Part shown: piece by piece, positions 45,047 through 59,370 of the stretch
Position numbering within the stretch: the stretch's first letter is position 1
Layout: every line of letters begins with the position of its first letter
Assembly: GCF_025685575.1 (NCBI RefSeq)
Contig: NZ_JAGSYD010000003.1
Location: 124,001 to 188,000 of the forward strand
Length of the DNA stretch: 64,000 nucleotides
Source: Granulicella cerasi
Lineage (GTDB): Bacteria > Acidobacteriota > Terriglobia > Terriglobales > Acidobacteriaceae
Direction: 5' to 3'
Position numbers and translations under genes: made by a program
Notes under the pieces: model-generated
The model's input: only the letters and a program-made list of their open reading frames with translations
What the model was told of the DNA's origin: nothing
Database searches by the model: none

Positions 45047-46012
45047 ATGCTCGCCCGTACGCTCGCGCCCATCCTGTGCCTCTTCGCGCTCACCGCCTCG
45101 GCCCAAAGCTCGCTCACCGCTGACGAGATCATGCATCGCGTCGCGGTCAACCAGGACGCTGCGCAGACCGCGCGCACCCACTTCGTCTACACCCAGCACA
45201 CGCTCGCCCGCTCGCTCAAAGGCAAGTCCGTCCGCTGCGAAGAGATCACCGACTACCGCATCACTCCCGGCACAAAAGGCAGCGACCGCCAACTCCTCGC
45301 GCTCAACGGCCGCGTCCTCTACAAGGGCAAGTACATCTCCTACGACTCACTCAAAGGCCCCGCAGGCATCGAGCCCCCGAAGGACGACGGCAAGGACGAC
45401 GAGAGCCTGCGCGGCGCTCGCGAGGCCATGAAAAAGGCCGACGAAGATACCGACACCGACCGCAGCCTCGTCGAAAACATGCGCGACAACTTCACCGGCA
45501 AGAAAGAGTCCAAGGACGGCATCACGCCTGAGCTCTTCCCCCTCGCCTCCAAACAGCAAAAGCAGCTCCGCTTCCGCCTCATCGGTCGCGAGCAGCGCAA
45601 CGGCCACGACACCTTCCACCTCACCTTCGAACCCGCCGACAAAGAAGACTACGGCTGGAAGGGCGATGCCTGGATCGACGCCACCGCCTTCCAACCCGTC
45701 GTCCTGCGCACCGAACTTTCCCGCAAACTGCCCTTCGCTATCCGCGGCATCATGGGCATCGATATCCCCGGCCTCGGCTTCACCATCACCTACGCGCCGC
45801 AACCCTCAGCGACCGATCCCAAGGCCGTCTGGTTCCCCGAAACCTTCGGCACGGAGTTCCGCATCAAGATCTTCCACTTCTTCAATCGCCAGATCGTCCT
45901 CTCGACGACAAACCGCAATTTCGCGATGACGCATACGGGAGCTCGCATCGTCGAAGTCGATGGCGCTCAAATCGACCAAAAAGTGCCCTCAAACGACGAA
46001 AAACACCCCTAA
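45047..46012 (+). CDS. Secreted lipoprotein-sorting-like protein
   Basis: The 321-residue protein has a signal peptide (ARTLAPILCLFALTASAQ), a helical region including ARTHFVYTQHTLARSLKG, and a C-terminal beta-rich domain with WKGDAWIDATAFQPVVLRTE followed by VWFPETFGTEF. The order and motifs parallel the genes at 2-835 and 18656-20554, so it is the third copy of this domain in the window. It is probably periplasmic and may handle lipids or lipoproteins. AAAGGG precedes the ATG, and a strong hairpin follows. Confidence 0.72.
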   Translation: MLARTLAPILCLFALTASAQSSLTADEIMHRVAVNQDAAQTARTHFVYTQHTLARSLKGKSVRCEEITDYRITPGTKGSDRQLLALNGRVLYKGKYISYDSLKGPAGIEPPKDDGKDDESLRGAREAMKKADEDTDTDRSLVENMRDNFTGKKESKDGITPELFPLASKQQKQLRFRLIGREQRNGHDTFHLTFEPADKEDYGWKGDAWIDATAFQPVVLRTELSRKLPFAIRGIMGIDIPGLGFTITYAPQPSATDPKAVWFPETFGTEFRIKIFHFFNRQIVLSTTNRNFAMTHTGARIVEVDGAQIDQKVPSNDEKHP

Positions 46013-46022
46013 AGTGACGCAA

Positions 46023-46050
46023 AAAGGCCTCCGTTCACTCGGAGGCCTTT
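46023..46050. terminator. Bidirectional terminator
   Basis: AAAGGCCTCCG pairs with CGGAGGCCTTT over a six-base loop between convergent genes. On the minus strand it is followed by a T-run, on the plus strand by CCTCTTT. Confidence 0.85.
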
Positions 46051-46069
46051 CCTCTTTAAAATCAATCGC

Positions 46070-46354
46070 TTACGCGGTTACTTCCACACCACGCCAGAAC
46101 GCCACATGATGCTTCACGCCACGCGCTGCGGGCTTCGGATCGGGGTAGTACCAGGCCGCGTCGGGATTTTCCTGACCGTCTACCAGAACGGTGTAATAGC
46201 GAGCGCGTCCCTTGTTCGGGCAGCTCGAACTCGTGGAGCTGGTGCGCAGAAAAGCCCTGTTTACAGTCTCTTCCGGGAAATACACAGTACCGTCAACCGT
46301 TTGAATCTTCTCGCTCTCCGCAAGAGTTTGACCGTTCCATACTGCCTTTGCCAT
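46070..46354 (-). CDS. DUF427 domain protein
   Basis: The 94-residue cytoplasmic protein matches the DUF427 family: AKAVWNGQTLAES at the start, VDGTVYFPEETV, then CPNKGRARYYTVLVDGQ and the C-terminal AAWYYPDPKPAA. The function of the family is not established. It is a single-gene unit. Upstream are 187 bases with no gene that separate it from the LysR gene in the same orientation. Confidence 0.9.
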   Translation of the reverse strand: MAKAVWNGQTLAESEKIQTVDGTVYFPEETVNRAFLRTSSTSSSCPNKGRARYYTVLVDGQENPDAAWYYPDPKPAARGVKHHVAFWRGVEVTA

Positions 46355-46541
46355 GTCCGCCTTCCAATCTCAAAGAGAATAAGCGGGTGTCACCCGGTGC
46401 GTCCGTCAAAAGATCGTCGCTAAGTCACTCTAGCGTCGTCGGTTGCAAACCGGCCCGTAAACCATCGTAACACGTCGCTCCCGATTTTGGAAAGTCCCCT
46501 CCTCGGTTCTCCGCTTCCCCATAGCAAGATATGAGCGTTCG

Positions 46542-47426
46542 TCACTCCGAAAGCCGTAGTGCCGCAACCAACGCCGCGAGCGCCGCAGGCTGATTTCGCC
46601 GACTCGGATAGTAGAGAAAGAACCCCGGAAATACCGGGCACCACTCTCGCAAAACCTGCACAAGCTTGCCCTCCGCGATCAGCGGCGTCACCATCGGCTC
46701 CATCGCCATTCCGATGCCCACCCCGCGCAAAGCCGCCTGCACCACCATCTCCGGATCATCGGCGCTGAGCGGCCCCTGCGGCGCGAAGGTCATCGCGCGC
46801 TTGCCTCGCTCAAACTCCCACCGATAGACGCCGCTACGAAACCGAAACGCAATGCAGCTATGCTCTCGCAGGTCGCGAGGCGAGCGCGGCGGCTTGTGCT
46901 GTGCGAAGTACTCCGGCGACGCGAATGCCGCCAGCCGCATATCGGCGCTCACTCGCACGGCGATCATCTCCCGCTGAATGAACTCGCCGATCTGGATGCC
47001 CGCGTCAAACTCTCCGGCCACCAGGTCCACCGGATCGTTCACCGAGGTGGTCTCCAGCACGATCTCGGGATACTCCTGCACGAAGCGCTCTAACTTCGGC
47101 AACAGCACCAGATGCGCCGCCGTGCGCGACAACGCCAGCCGAATCTTCCCCGCCGGACGCTCGCGCTGCTGACGCACCTCACCGAGCGAACGCTCGATCC
47201 GCTCCAGCGATGGCAGCAGGTCCTTGAGTAACGCAGCACCCGCTGCTGTGGGCGATACGCTGCGCGTCGTGCGCGCCAGCAACTGTAGCCCCAACCGTTT
47301 CTCAAGCCCGCGCATGGAGTGGCTCAGCGCCGACTGCGATACGCCGAGCCGGGCCGCCGCCCGCGTGAAGCTGCGTTCCTCCGCCACCACCGCAAACGCT
47401 GAGAGATCGCCTAAATCATTCCTCAT
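46542..47426 (-). CDS. LysR-family regulator, divergent from an aldo/keto reductase
   Basis: The 294-residue protein has the LysR helix-turn-helix in residues 1-60 (AEERSFTRAAARLGVSQSAL, then SHSMRGLEKRL), and a C-terminal effector domain of the CrgA-like subgroup, including DPVDLVAGEFDAGIQIGE. It is divergent from the aldo/keto reductase gene (start 47533), a common arrangement in which the regulator controls both genes. A palindrome ATTCATGAAT lies directly upstream of its start codon. Confidence 0.92.
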   Translation of the reverse strand: MRNDLGDLSAFAVVAEERSFTRAAARLGVSQSALSHSMRGLEKRLGLQLLARTTRSVSPTAAGAALLKDLLPSLERIERSLGEVRQQRERPAGKIRLALSRTAAHLVLLPKLERFVQEYPEIVLETTSVNDPVDLVAGEFDAGIQIGEFIQREMIAVRVSADMRLAAFASPEYFAQHKPPRSPRDLREHSCIAFRFRSGVYRWEFERGKRAMTFAPQGPLSADDPEMVVQAALRGVGIGMAMEPMVTPLIAEGKLVQVLREWCPVFPGFFLYYPSRRNQPAALAALVAALRLSE

Positions 47427-47427
47427 G

Positions 47428-47437
47428 ATTCATGAAT
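47428..47437. promoter_or_regulatory. Palindrome between LysR and aldo/keto reductase genes
   Basis: ATTCATGAAT is a perfect 10-base dyad two bases from the LysR start codon, in the divergent intergenic region. It may be the operator. The sequence TATATC follows and may be part of a promoter. Confidence 0.4.
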
Positions 47438-47481
47438 ATATCTCATGGCTCCATCCATTTACGACCCACTACCGCTCATGA

Positions 47482-48528
<1,047 letters not shown>

Positions 48529-48561
48529 CGACTCCTCCCAGCGCAAGCGAAGGGTGAAACT

Positions 48562-48604
48562 AAAAGCAAGAAGGCCGCTCAGATTGAGCGGCCTTCTTGC
48601 TTTT
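48562..48604. terminator. Bidirectional terminator between aldo/keto reductase and thiC
   Basis: A perfect 19-base stem (48562-48580 with 48586-48604) closed by a five-base loop ends in AAAA on one side and TTTT on the other, between convergent genes. Confidence 0.93.
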
Positions 48605-48616
48605 CTTGAGCTGCAG

Positions 48617-50131
<1,515 letters not shown>

Positions 50132-50181
50132 TTATCGGCTTAGTATATCGCCGCGCGCGGTGCAGGACTCGGCTCGCTACA

Positions 50182-51408
50182 ATGCTCACTGTGAGCACAA
50201 CTTCTCCCGCACAACTTCCGCTCGGTTTCCGCTGGGCGTCTGTGACCGCTGGTATCAAGGCCTCGGGCAAGCCCGACGTCGCCCTGGCCGTGGCCGATGA
50301 ACCCGCCGTTGCAGCCGCAATGTTTACGAAGAATCAGGTGACCGCCGCGCCCGTTCAGCTTGGCAAGAAGCATCTTGCCGCCACCGGCCACAAGGTCCGC
50401 GCCGTGCTGGTCAACGCGGGCAACGCCAACTGCTGCACCGGCGAGCAGGGCCTCGAAGTCGCGCAAAAGTCCTGCGCCGCAGTCGGCGACGCCTTCGGCT
50501 GCGTTTTTGATGAGGTGATCCCGTCCTCCACCGGAATCATCGGTGTGCCGCTGCCGGTCGAAAAGCTGCTGGACGCCATCGAACCCGCGAAAGCTGCACT
50601 CGGCAGCACGATCGAGCACGCCGATGCCTTCGCCACCGCGATCATGACCACCGACACGAAGCGCAAGACCGCCAGCGCCAGCTTCTCGGTCGACGGTAAG
50701 GTGGTGACGTTGTGGGGATGCTCCAAGGGAGCCGGTATGATCGGCCCGCAGCTTGGACCACCGCATGCCACGATGCTCGTCTATCTCTTCACCGACGTAG
50801 AGATAGACGTCGATCAGCTGCAGCCGCTGCTTGAAGCCGCCGTGGATGACAGCTTCAACGCGATCTCCATCGACGGAGATACGTCGACGAACGACACCGT
50901 CCTATTGCTTGCCAGCGGTAAGTCTGGGGTAAGTGCTTCGGGCAATGCGCTAACTCAATTCACAGCAGCACTTACAGAAGTTACCCAATCGCTGGCTTAT
51001 CAGATTGTCGACGACGGCGAGGGTGTTACCCACGTCGTTCGCCTTGAGATTTCCGGTGCGGCAACCAAGGAAGACGCTCGCGTCATCGCTAAATCCATCG
51101 CCAACTCGCCGCTCTGCAAGACCGCCTGGAGCTCGGCCGACCCGAACTGGGGGCGCTTGCTCTCTGGCGCGGGTAAGGCAGGCGTGCCCTTCGATGCTTC
51201 CCAAGTCACCATTTTCATTGGGGGATTGCTGGTATTTGACCGTGGAACGCGGGCAGTCAGCTATGACGAGGCTGCTTGCCACGAGGTCATGAGCGCCCGT
51301 AATTTCACCATCGCAATCGATCTTGGCGCGGGCGACGCAGCAACTCACTTCCTCACCTGTGACCTGACGCACGAATACGTTTCTATCAACGCGGATTACT
51401 CGACTTAA
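50182..51408 (+). CDS. argJ: Bifunctional ornithine acetyltransferase / N-acetylglutamate synthase
   Basis: ArgJ recycles the acetyl group from N-acetylornithine to glutamate in the cyclic arginine pathway; bifunctional forms also make N-acetylglutamate from acetyl-CoA. The 408-residue precursor has the autocleavage site region KGAGMIGP with ATML (cleavage before Thr gives two subunits). VNAGNANCCTG at the N-terminus and SGAGKAGVPFD near the C-terminus are family motifs. It is divergent from thiC and closed by a terminator at 51433-51461. No other arg genes are adjacent. Confidence 0.95.
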   Translation: MLTVSTTSPAQLPLGFRWASVTAGIKASGKPDVALAVADEPAVAAAMFTKNQVTAAPVQLGKKHLAATGHKVRAVLVNAGNANCCTGEQGLEVAQKSCAAVGDAFGCVFDEVIPSSTGIIGVPLPVEKLLDAIEPAKAALGSTIEHADAFATAIMTTDTKRKTASASFSVDGKVVTLWGCSKGAGMIGPQLGPPHATMLVYLFTDVEIDVDQLQPLLEAAVDDSFNAISIDGDTSTNDTVLLLASGKSGVSASGNALTQFTAALTEVTQSLAYQIVDDGEGVTHVVRLEISGAATKEDARVIAKSIANSPLCKTAWSSADPNWGRLLSGAGKAGVPFDASQVTIFIGGLLVFDRGTRAVSYDEAACHEVMSARNFTIAIDLGAGDAATHFLTCDLTHEYVSINADYST

Positions 51409-51432
51409 AGATTCTCAGCGGAAATCCGATGA

Positions 51433-51461
51433 GGCACTACGGGAAACGTAGTGCCTTTTTT
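51433..51461 (+). terminator. Terminator after argJ
   Basis: GGCACTACG (51433-51441) pairs with CGTAGTGCC (51447-51455) followed by six T. Confidence 0.92.
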
Positions 51462-51637
51462 GTTTGTCTAGTTACACGAAGAATGTAACTCCATCGCGGG
51501 GAATCAAAAAACAGCGGTTTTGAACCAACCGTTCGGTGATATCACCACCTTCGTGTTACTAACCACGCCATAGGTAACTGCTACGCTTGCCCACAACTGA
51601 AGTTCGGTAACTCAATTCCCGAACGAAAGGGTGACTT

Positions 51638-53596
51638 ATGGCGTTCCCGTTGCGTTTTACTTGCCTGTCCCTGTCCTTGCTCTTGGCTGCGGCCACGCTG
51701 ACTGGCTGCTCCTCCTCCTTCGATCCTTCCACCAGCACTGATAGCCATGCTGTATCTATGGAAGGCATCCGCGGCACCGTCTTTGGTGGCCAACAGCCCG
51801 TTACCGGCGCAAAAGTCTACGTCTACCAGGTAGGAACCAGCGGCGCTGGCGGTGCGTCGGTCTCCGTTCTTACAAATGGAAGTAACAACTATGTTACTTC
51901 CGGCCCTGACGGTTACTTCACACTTACGAACCTGTATTCCTGCACCTCAGGCAGCTCGGTGTACGTGTACATCGTGGGCGGAAGCTCTGACTCGGTGAAC
52001 ACCAACACGGGCATCGGCCTGCTCGGTGCGCTGGGCGTGTGCCCCAGCAGCGGCAGTTTCGCCTCGCAGGTGCCTTTCCTCTACGTGAATGAGGTATCCA
52101 CCGTTCTTACGGCATACGCTCTCGCGGGTTACGCCACCGATGCGACGCATATCTCGTCCTCAGGCTCTACGCTTGCTCAAAAGGGTGTAGCCAACGCGAT
52201 CGCGAACGTGGCGAACCTGATGAACATTGGTACAGGCCTGCCTTACACCACGGCAGCCTCGACGACGAGCAGCGTTGTTCCCGCTCCGATGATCTACACG
52301 CTGGCTAACATCCTGGCGGCCTGCATCAACACTTCGACGGTGGCTTCCACGAACTGCGCCACGCTGTTTTCGACGGCGACGTCCACCGGCACCACCGGCG
52401 GCACGGTCCCCACGGATACGGCTACCGCTGCAATCAACATCGCTCATCATCCGGGCGTGAACCAGACGAAGCTCTTCAACCTTATCCCGGCCACCGCACC
52501 GTTCTCCGGCGCGTTGACCGTGGTCCCGAACGATTACACGATCGGCGTGAAGTACTCAAACGTTCCTGCAGCGCTTGATCTTGCGGTCGACGCCAGCGGT
52601 AACACGTGGGCGGTAACAGCAAGTTCGCTCTACGCTGTAACTCCTCAAGGCAGCTCCCTCACCGGATCACCTTTCACGGGCAATGGAATGCAGACCAACC
52701 GCCATCTTGCGATTGATAAGTCGGGCAACGTCTGGGTAGGTTCGCAGACCACACTCCTTGGCGCTGCTACAGGAACTTATCTGAGTAAGTTCAGTTCTGT
52801 TGGAGCGGCATTGACGAACACGAGTAACTCCACCGCCGCAGGTATCGGAGGCATGGCGATCGACGGTGCCGGCAATATCTGGTGGGCGGGTTCGGTGCTC
52901 GGTCGTTATAACCCCACGGCAAACACCTTCCTGACCTCCGCTGCCGGCCTCCTCTCCGGTCCCATCACGGTGGCGGTGGATGGTGCAGGTTACGGCAACG
53001 CGGCAAACACTACGACCGTCGGCCTGACGGGCGACGGATATACGACATGGAACACCTCGGTCGCGAACGTCTCCACCTTCAAGACCAACTCCAACCTCTA
53101 TACCGTGACCGCAGAAGCCATTGATAGCGCGGGCAATGCCTGGTTCTCTGACAGCTTCTCGAACGCAGCGGTCAAGATCACACGCACCGGCATTACCAGC
53201 ACAGCAACCTTCACCGGAACGCCGTACACCGGCGGTGGCATCTCCGCACCGACGGCCATCAACCTCGATGGTGACGCCAATGTCTGGCTCACCAACAACA
53301 CCAATACGCTGTCCGAGCTTAGCGCCGCAGGCACAGTGATCTCCGAGACGGCTCTGCCTACCGGCGTCACTGGATCACTGGGATATAGCGGTGTCAGCAG
53401 CTCGAGCAGTTACTTTGCCACACCGGTAGCCGTCGCCACCGACGGTTCGGGCAACGTATGGGTCGCCAACTCCGCTGGCTCCTATGGTTTGACGATGTTG
53501 CTCGGAGCCGGCGCTCCTGAAGTTACGCCAATCGCAGCAGGCCTGCCCACGACCTTCGGGACGACGGCAGCCAGCAGCCTGGCGACGCGTCCCTAA
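51638..53596 (+). CDS. Beta-propeller lipoprotein (Vgb/NHL-like repeats)
   Basis: The 652-residue lipoprotein has a signal with lipobox (SLLLAAATLTGC), a carboxypeptidase-regulatory-like beta domain (GIRGTVFGGQQPVTGAKVYVYQ), a Thr/Ser/Ala-rich helical region, then a six-to-seven-bladed propeller from about residue 310. Blades carry the repeat VDASGNTWAV, IDKSGNVWVGS, IDGAGNIWWAG, IDSAGNAWFSD, LDGDANVWLTN and TDGSGNVWVAN, as in Vgb-like lyase and NHL proteins. It is surface- or periplasm-exposed; the ligand is unknown. In its 230-base leader, AGTTAC and GTAACT form an imperfect dyad. Confidence 0.85.
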   Translation: MAFPLRFTCLSLSLLLAAATLTGCSSSFDPSTSTDSHAVSMEGIRGTVFGGQQPVTGAKVYVYQVGTSGAGGASVSVLTNGSNNYVTSGPDGYFTLTNLYSCTSGSSVYVYIVGGSSDSVNTNTGIGLLGALGVCPSSGSFASQVPFLYVNEVSTVLTAYALAGYATDATHISSSGSTLAQKGVANAIANVANLMNIGTGLPYTTAASTTSSVVPAPMIYTLANILAACINTSTVASTNCATLFSTATSTGTTGGTVPTDTATAAINIAHHPGVNQTKLFNLIPATAPFSGALTVVPNDYTIGVKYSNVPAALDLAVDASGNTWAVTASSLYAVTPQGSSLTGSPFTGNGMQTNRHLAIDKSGNVWVGSQTTLLGAATGTYLSKFSSVGAALTNTSNSTAAGIGGMAIDGAGNIWWAGSVLGRYNPTANTFLTSAAGLLSGPITVAVDGAGYGNAANTTTVGLTGDGYTTWNTSVANVSTFKTNSNLYTVTAEAIDSAGNAWFSDSFSNAAVKITRTGITSTATFTGTPYTGGGISAPTAINLDGDANVWLTNNTNTLSELSAAGTVISETALPTGVTGSLGYSGVSSSSSYFATPVAVATDGSGNVWVANSAGSYGLTMLLGAGAPEVTPIAAGLPTTFGTTAASSLATRP

Positions 53597-53627
53597 CCAG
53601 CCATTGTTGAGCTCCTGCAACGGGGAC

Positions 53628-53658
53628 CGAACGGCGCAGCCACGAGCTGCGCCGTTCG
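53628..53658 (+). terminator. Terminator after the beta-propeller lipoprotein gene
   Basis: CGAACGGCGCAGC pairs perfectly with GCTGCGCCGTTCG over a five-base loop and is followed by TTTTT. Confidence 0.93.
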
Positions 53659-53761
53659 TTTTTCGACAGGGAAAGTTCCTGCGACTGGTCAGAGGTCATA
53701 AGGCGCATTTATCCTTGTAGAGCGAAATTGCATACCTCCCCGGAGATTGGAGTCACCCCGC

Positions 53762-56446
<2,685 letters not shown>

Positions 56447-56467
56447 TCGCTTCCCAACGAAACAAGG

Positions 56468-56492
56468 AAGGCCGCTCATCACGAGCGGCCTT
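56468..56492 (+). terminator. Terminator after aceE
   Basis: AAGGCCGCTC pairs with GAGCGGCCTT over a five-base loop followed by TTCCTT. Confidence 0.85.
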
Positions 56493-56550
56493 TTCCTTGG
56501 CGCGATTCCGTGTACTCTAGGCTGAACACCCTGTCAGGAGTCTGTTCCCT

Positions 56551-57228
56551 TTGGCTGAAAATCCGCTGCTTCCTCATCGCAAGCTCCAGGAGCTTTACTC
56601 CACACTGGAGCGCGCACGCGTGCTCGAAAAGAAGCAGCGCACCACGTTTCATCGCGAAGCCGTACTCGCCGCGACGACGATGCAACTCGACAAGGGTGAC
56701 TATCTTTCGCACGCAGCCAAGGACATTCCTGCATCGCTGCTGGCTCCGCCGGTGAAGCACCCTGCGGCCAAGAGTGATGAGGCGACACGTCTGCAGTACG
56801 CTGCGGCGACTGCGCGTGGACAACAGCTTTGCGGCGAGCACATCACGCTTGCCTACACGCAGGCAGGCGATAAGGCGACCGGTTGGAAGGAAGCTCTGAC
56901 GCTCGCGCAGGAAGAACGTCTGCCGTTCGTGCTCTGCATCATTGACCCCATCGGCGCGGACGTGAAGCGCACGAAGGACACGTTGCAGTGGCCGACGTTT
57001 GACGCGTTCGTGCGCAAGATCAAGATGCCGGTGCTGACCGTTGACGGCGATGATGCCGTGGCGATGTATCGCGCGATGCAGGAGAGTGCTCTGCGTGCGC
57101 GAACAGGACTGGGCGCATCGACCATCTGGGCCGTGGTTTCAAAGTCTGCGAAGCTCACCGCATCGCAGCGACCTGTAGCGCGCCTGCGCCGCTATCTTTC
57201 AGCCAGAAACATTCCTCTCGAGAACTAA
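56551..57228 (+). CDS. Truncated/degenerate E1-alpha-like TPP dehydrogenase protein
   Basis: The 225-residue protein resembles the alpha subunit of heterodimeric pyruvate or acetoin dehydrogenases: a helical N-terminus (LQELYSTLERARVLEKKQRT), then GDKATGWKEALTLAQEERLPF in the place of the TPP-binding GDGA..GxxxEAL motif, and MPVLTVDGDDAVAMYRAMQ near the end. The GDG...N motif for cofactor is broken and the usual ~320 residues are shortened, so catalysis is unlikely. The start is TTG at 56551, with CAGGAG about ten bases upstream. It follows aceE and its terminator by 58 bases. It may be a remnant, or a structural or regulatory homologue. Confidence 0.68.
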   Translation: MAENPLLPHRKLQELYSTLERARVLEKKQRTTFHREAVLAATTMQLDKGDYLSHAAKDIPASLLAPPVKHPAAKSDEATRLQYAAATARGQQLCGEHITLAYTQAGDKATGWKEALTLAQEERLPFVLCIIDPIGADVKRTKDTLQWPTFDAFVRKIKMPVLTVDGDDAVAMYRAMQESALRARTGLGASTIWAVVSKSAKLTASQRPVARLRRYLSARNIPLEN

Positions 57229-57314
57229 AACCTCCACGTCGCCTGCGATTCTGCATCCAACGACGTAAACGTCACTCGCGCCTGAACGCCACCGCTCGCG
57301 GGTACACTGGAGCT

Positions 57315-59309
57315 ATGTTTTCTTCTCGTTTCTCGGGCTTGCGGCGAAATCGCTACGCGTTGCTCTGCGGAACCGCCCTTCTGGCGGCCGCTCCTTCTTT
57401 TGCGCAGAACTCCGCGCCCGCGACACCGACCGATACCTTTCCCTCGGTGCCCGTGAGCAACTCGACGCAACCGCCCACACCGGCACTTCCTGCGTATCAG
57501 GCCCCCGAGAAGAAACCGGTCAGCCCGCATCCTGAGGTGCAGACGGTTCCTACGCAGCCTTTGCCTGCCTACACTCAGGCGGCTGTGCCTGCGTATGCCC
57601 CGGTAGTTGAGAGCCATCACGATGCTCTTGGCAGCACCTACATCAACGTGGACTCGCAGATTTACCCGATGGCGATGCGGCTTTACTCCATGGGCTATCT
57701 GGACACCGCGTTTATCGCGATGCGTCCATGGACGCGCCGCGCGTTGCTGCACATGCTGCAGCAGACCGAACCCCGCGTTGTGGGCGACCAGAACGAAGAG
57801 GCGATGGGCATTCTCGCGCGCCTCAAGACTTATCTGCAGGACGAGACGGAAGGCCGCGACCGCTGGAACGCCGTCTACGGTGCCGATCAGTTCTATACGC
57901 GCCTGCAAGGCGTCAGCGGCCTCACGCTGAAGGACAGCTTCCACCTTGGCCAGACGTTGATGAACGACTACGGTCGCCCTTACAGCCAGGGCTTCAACAA
58001 CTTCACCGGCTTCTCTTCGACGAACGAGTGGTGGCGCTTCTCGCTGCAGGTTCGCGGCGAGTACCAGTACGCTCCTTCGTGGGCCGGCTATAGCTACGCG
58101 GTGGCCAACCAACTCAGCGGCGTGGACTTGATCACGAATCCGCCGATGCCGACGAACTATACGCAGGACACGATTCCTTACCTGAACACCGGTCGCGTCA
58201 GCGCCTTCCGCCTGCAGGAAGCCGTCGTGTCGTTCCATGTGCTGGGTCACGAAATTTCCGGCGGCAAGTCAGACGCCTGGCTCGGACCCGGCATGGGCGG
58301 AGCGATGGCGTGGTCGAACAACGCCGAAAACATCTACTCGTTCCGCATCAATCGCGTGGAGCCGCTGTATATCCCACTGGTGAAGCGTGTGCTCGGTCCG
58401 CTGCGCTATGACTTCTTCGTCGGCTCGTTGAAGGGCCATACCTCGCCCAACGAGCCGTGGATCCATTCGGAGATGTTCAGCTTCCGCCCAACCTCGAACT
58501 TCGAGTTCGGCTTCCAGCGCAGCGTCATCTGGGGCGGCCACGGCCACACGCCGATCACTCTGCATACGTTCCTCAATAGCTTCTTCAGCTTCGACGACAC
58601 GGGCACGGCGCAGAACAAGTACAGCCGCGACGATCCTGGCGCGCGCTTCTCAGACTTCAGCTTCTCGTGGCGCCTGCCGTTCCTGACGCACTCCGTCACG
58701 CTGTACACCGATTCGATCGTGCATGACGACGTGACGCCGCCGAGCGCTCCTCGTCGCGCGGCGTATCGTCCTGGCATCTACCTTTCGCACGTGCCCGGTA
58801 TACCCAAGCTCGACCTCCGCGTGGAAGCGTCCTCGACAGACACTTCTACCCTGAGGTCGATCGGCGGACAGTTCAACTACCGCGAGGTCGTGCAGCTACA
58901 GGGCTACACGAACAAGGGCTTCATCATGGGCGACTGGGTAGGACGTGAAGCCAAGGCCGGGCAGGCGTGGCTCACCTATCACCTCTCCCCCGATGAGTTT
59001 GTGCAGGTGGAGTACATGCATAAGAAGACGCCGAAGGACTTTATCGCAGGCGGCACCACGCAGAACCAGTTCAAGGTGGAAGGCGTGAAGCGATTCGGCC
59101 GCAACCTCGAACTGGACGCCTGGATGCAGTATGAGCGTTGGGTAGCGCCGGTTTACTCCGTTCCCGACGTCGGCAATCCGCTGGTGTCCACGAACATCCC
59201 GCTGTACAAGGCGACGCCGCAGAACAACGTGGTTGTCGTCGGTCAGTTGACCTGGTATCCGAAGCTGCGGCATTCGCCCCCTGCGAATGCCAAGCTCAAC
59301 GGCAAGTAA
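57315..59309 (+). CDS. Wzi-family outer-membrane capsule assembly protein
   Basis: The 664-residue protein has a signal peptide (RYALLCGTALLAAAPSFAQ), a Pro/Thr-rich spacer to about residue 95, and then the capsule assembly Wzi family body: a helical head (YSMGYLDTAFIAMRPWTRRA) and beta-barrel strands ending NVVVVGQLTWYPK. Wzi proteins are outer-membrane barrels that hold capsular or exopolysaccharide at the surface. Nearby nucleotide-sugar enzymes and a tyrosine autokinase support a role in polysaccharide export. A strong terminator follows. Confidence 0.88.
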   Translation: MFSSRFSGLRRNRYALLCGTALLAAAPSFAQNSAPATPTDTFPSVPVSNSTQPPTPALPAYQAPEKKPVSPHPEVQTVPTQPLPAYTQAAVPAYAPVVESHHDALGSTYINVDSQIYPMAMRLYSMGYLDTAFIAMRPWTRRALLHMLQQTEPRVVGDQNEEAMGILARLKTYLQDETEGRDRWNAVYGADQFYTRLQGVSGLTLKDSFHLGQTLMNDYGRPYSQGFNNFTGFSSTNEWWRFSLQVRGEYQYAPSWAGYSYAVANQLSGVDLITNPPMPTNYTQDTIPYLNTGRVSAFRLQEAVVSFHVLGHEISGGKSDAWLGPGMGGAMAWSNNAENIYSFRINRVEPLYIPLVKRVLGPLRYDFFVGSLKGHTSPNEPWIHSEMFSFRPTSNFEFGFQRSVIWGGHGHTPITLHTFLNSFFSFDDTGTAQNKYSRDDPGARFSDFSFSWRLPFLTHSVTLYTDSIVHDDVTPPSAPRRAAYRPGIYLSHVPGIPKLDLRVEASSTDTSTLRSIGGQFNYREVVQLQGYTNKGFIMGDWVGREAKAGQAWLTYHLSPDEFVQVEYMHKKTPKDFIAGGTTQNQFKVEGVKRFGRNLELDAWMQYERWVAPVYSVPDVGNPLVSTNIPLYKATPQNNVVVVGQLTWYPKLRHSPPANAKLNGK

Positions 59310-59321
59310 GCACCGCAACGG

Positions 59322-59354
59322 AAAAGGCCCGCACTCAAGGAGTGCGGGCCTTTT
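59322..59354. terminator. Bidirectional terminator between the Wzi and UDP-glucuronate decarboxylase genes
   Basis: AAAAGGCCCGCACT pairs with AGTGCGGGCCTTTT over a five-base loop between convergent genes, with T-rich flanks. Confidence 0.93.
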
Positions 59355-59370
59355 CTTTATGGATGAACGA

